Shown: in pieces, positions 6,108 to 6,875 of the stretch
Layout: each line of letters begins with the position of its first letter
Numbering within the stretch: the first letter of the stretch is position 1
Source: Chloroflexota bacterium
GTDB taxonomy: Bacteria; Chloroflexota; Chloroflexia; JAMDCE01
Reading direction: 5' to 3'
DNA: 6,875 nucleotides
Assembly (NCBI GenBank): GCA_023489135.1
Contig: JAMDCE010000476.1
Coordinates: 1-6,875, forward strand
Translations under genes and position numbers: made by a program
Notes under the pieces: generated by a model
The model's database searches: none
Told to the model about the DNA's origin: nothing
Seen by the model: only the letters and a program-made list of their open reading frames with translations

Positions 6108-6875
6108 CGCCCAGCTAGCTGCGCTTGTAGTTGTCATTCTAGTCGCCCTCGTGTTCGACTTCATCAACGGCTTCCACGATACCGCCAACGCTATCGCCAC
6201 AGTTGTCTCCACCCGGGTTCTCTCGCCGGCCACAGCTATTCTGATGGCGGCTGCGTTGAACTTCGCGGGCGCCTTTACTGGCACCGCCGTAGCCGCAACC
6301 ATCGGAAAAGGTATTGTCGATCCGCGCGCCGGCACTCAGATCGTCGTCCTGGCAGCGCTCCTGGGAGCCATCGTCTGGAACCTGATCACGTGGTGGCTTG
6401 GTATACCCAGCAGCTCATCTCACGCTCTCATTGGAGGCGTGGTTGGGGCGGTCATCGTCGCCGTCGGCTCCCCAGCTTTGAACTGGGGAGGACTGGGAAC
6501 AATCATTCTCATTCTCGTGGTTTCCCCTTTTGCCGGAATCATCAGCGGTTACATCGTCATGCTCATCGTCTCCTGGCTCTTCCACCGGTGGCACGCGGCC
6601 AAGGTAAATCGCTATTTTCGGCGGCTACAACTGTTCTCGGCGGCCTTTATGGCCTTCAGCCACGGTTCCAATGACGCGACGAAGACTATGGGGATCATCA
6701 CCATGGCCCTGGTCAGCTACGGCGCTTTCTCAACCTTCCACGTGCCCTGGTGGGTTATCACACTTTCGGCCGTGGCGATGGCCTTCGGTACCGCGGCTGG
6801 AGGTTGGAGAATCATAAGGACTATGGGGTCCCGGATCATCACTCTCCAACCGACGCCCATAATCGACGAGGCGAT
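6100..6875 (+). CDS. pit: Pit-family inorganic phosphate transporter, 3' end outside window
   Basis: This is a low-affinity phosphate permease of the PiT/PHO4 superfamily, which brings in phosphate (usually as a metal-phosphate complex with protons or a cation) across the cytoplasmic membrane. 258 residues are visible of a protein that is usually about 330 in this subgroup. Family marks are the first repeat signature DFINGFHDTANAIAT at 20-34, IPSSSSHALIGG at 102-113, and the second repeat SHGSNDATKTMGI at 187-199. The two GxxDxxNA/SNDA-type segments are the duplicated PHO4 signature. GTAAGGWRIIRTMG at 230-243 is also typical of bacterial Pit. Membrane segments lie near 6-22, 43-65, 80-100, 107-124, 132-160 and 215-233. 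The ATG at 6100 overlaps the upstream DUF47 gene by 8 bases and has only a weak ribosome site, which fits translational coupling. Sulfate permeases share the superfamily, but the DUF47 partner points to phosphate. Confidence 0.92.
   Translation, partial: MLSAQLAALVVVILVALVFDFINGFHDTANAIATVVSTRVLSPATAILMAAALNFAGAFTGTAVAATIGKGIVDPRAGTQIVVLAALLGAIVWNLITWWLGIPSSSSHALIGGVVGAVIVAVGSPALNWGGLGTIILILVVSPFAGIISGYIVMLIVSWLFHRWHAAKVNRYFRRLQLFSAAFMAFSHGSNDATKTMGIITMALVSYGAFSTFHVPWWVITLSAVAMAFGTAAGGWRIIRTMGSRIITLQPTPIIDEA

Overview
The window looks like a piece of a bacterial chromosome with G+C in the mid-50s by eye. It shows strong AGGAGG-type ribosome binding sites and frequent GTG/TTG starts. No RNA gene, insertion sequence, CRISPR array or phage gene is visible. 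The long-form RmlA, the tandem membrane glycosyltransferases and an in-frame 'RHPERSS' repeat-like segment recall Chloroflexota or similar environmental lineages. That placement is a weak inference, because no marker gene is present.

Layout. On the minus strand, reading leftward from about 2926, two polytopic GT-C-type glycosyltransferases lie head to tail: a 715-residue protein (779-2926), then a second that runs off the left edge (1-726). Their arrangement suggests one transcript. A non-coding divergent region (2927-3298) separates them from the plus-strand genes and holds a good sigma70-like promoter for the rightward unit. That unit is rmlA (3299-4363) and rmlB (4395-5417), which convert glucose-1-phosphate to dTDP-4-keto-6-deoxyglucose. 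A separate promoter overlapping the end of rmlB then appears to drive a DUF47/PhoU-like protein (5487-6107), which overlaps by 8 bases the start of a Pit-family phosphate transporter cut by the right edge (6100-6875).

How the genes fit together. The left and middle parts suggest surface polysaccharide or glycoprotein synthesis. RmlA and RmlB supply a nucleotide-activated deoxysugar intermediate, and the GT-C enzymes use lipid-linked sugars at the outer face of the membrane. Completing enzymes such as RmlC and RmlD are absent here, so the final sugar cannot be named. The right part is a standard low-affinity phosphate uptake pair and is probably unrelated to the sugar genes.

I see no convincing new biological system. 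The most unusual items are a palindrome-rich repeat-like segment apparently inserted in frame in the large glycosyltransferase, an inverted repeat over the start of the phosphate operon transcript, and the consistent use of non-ATG starts.
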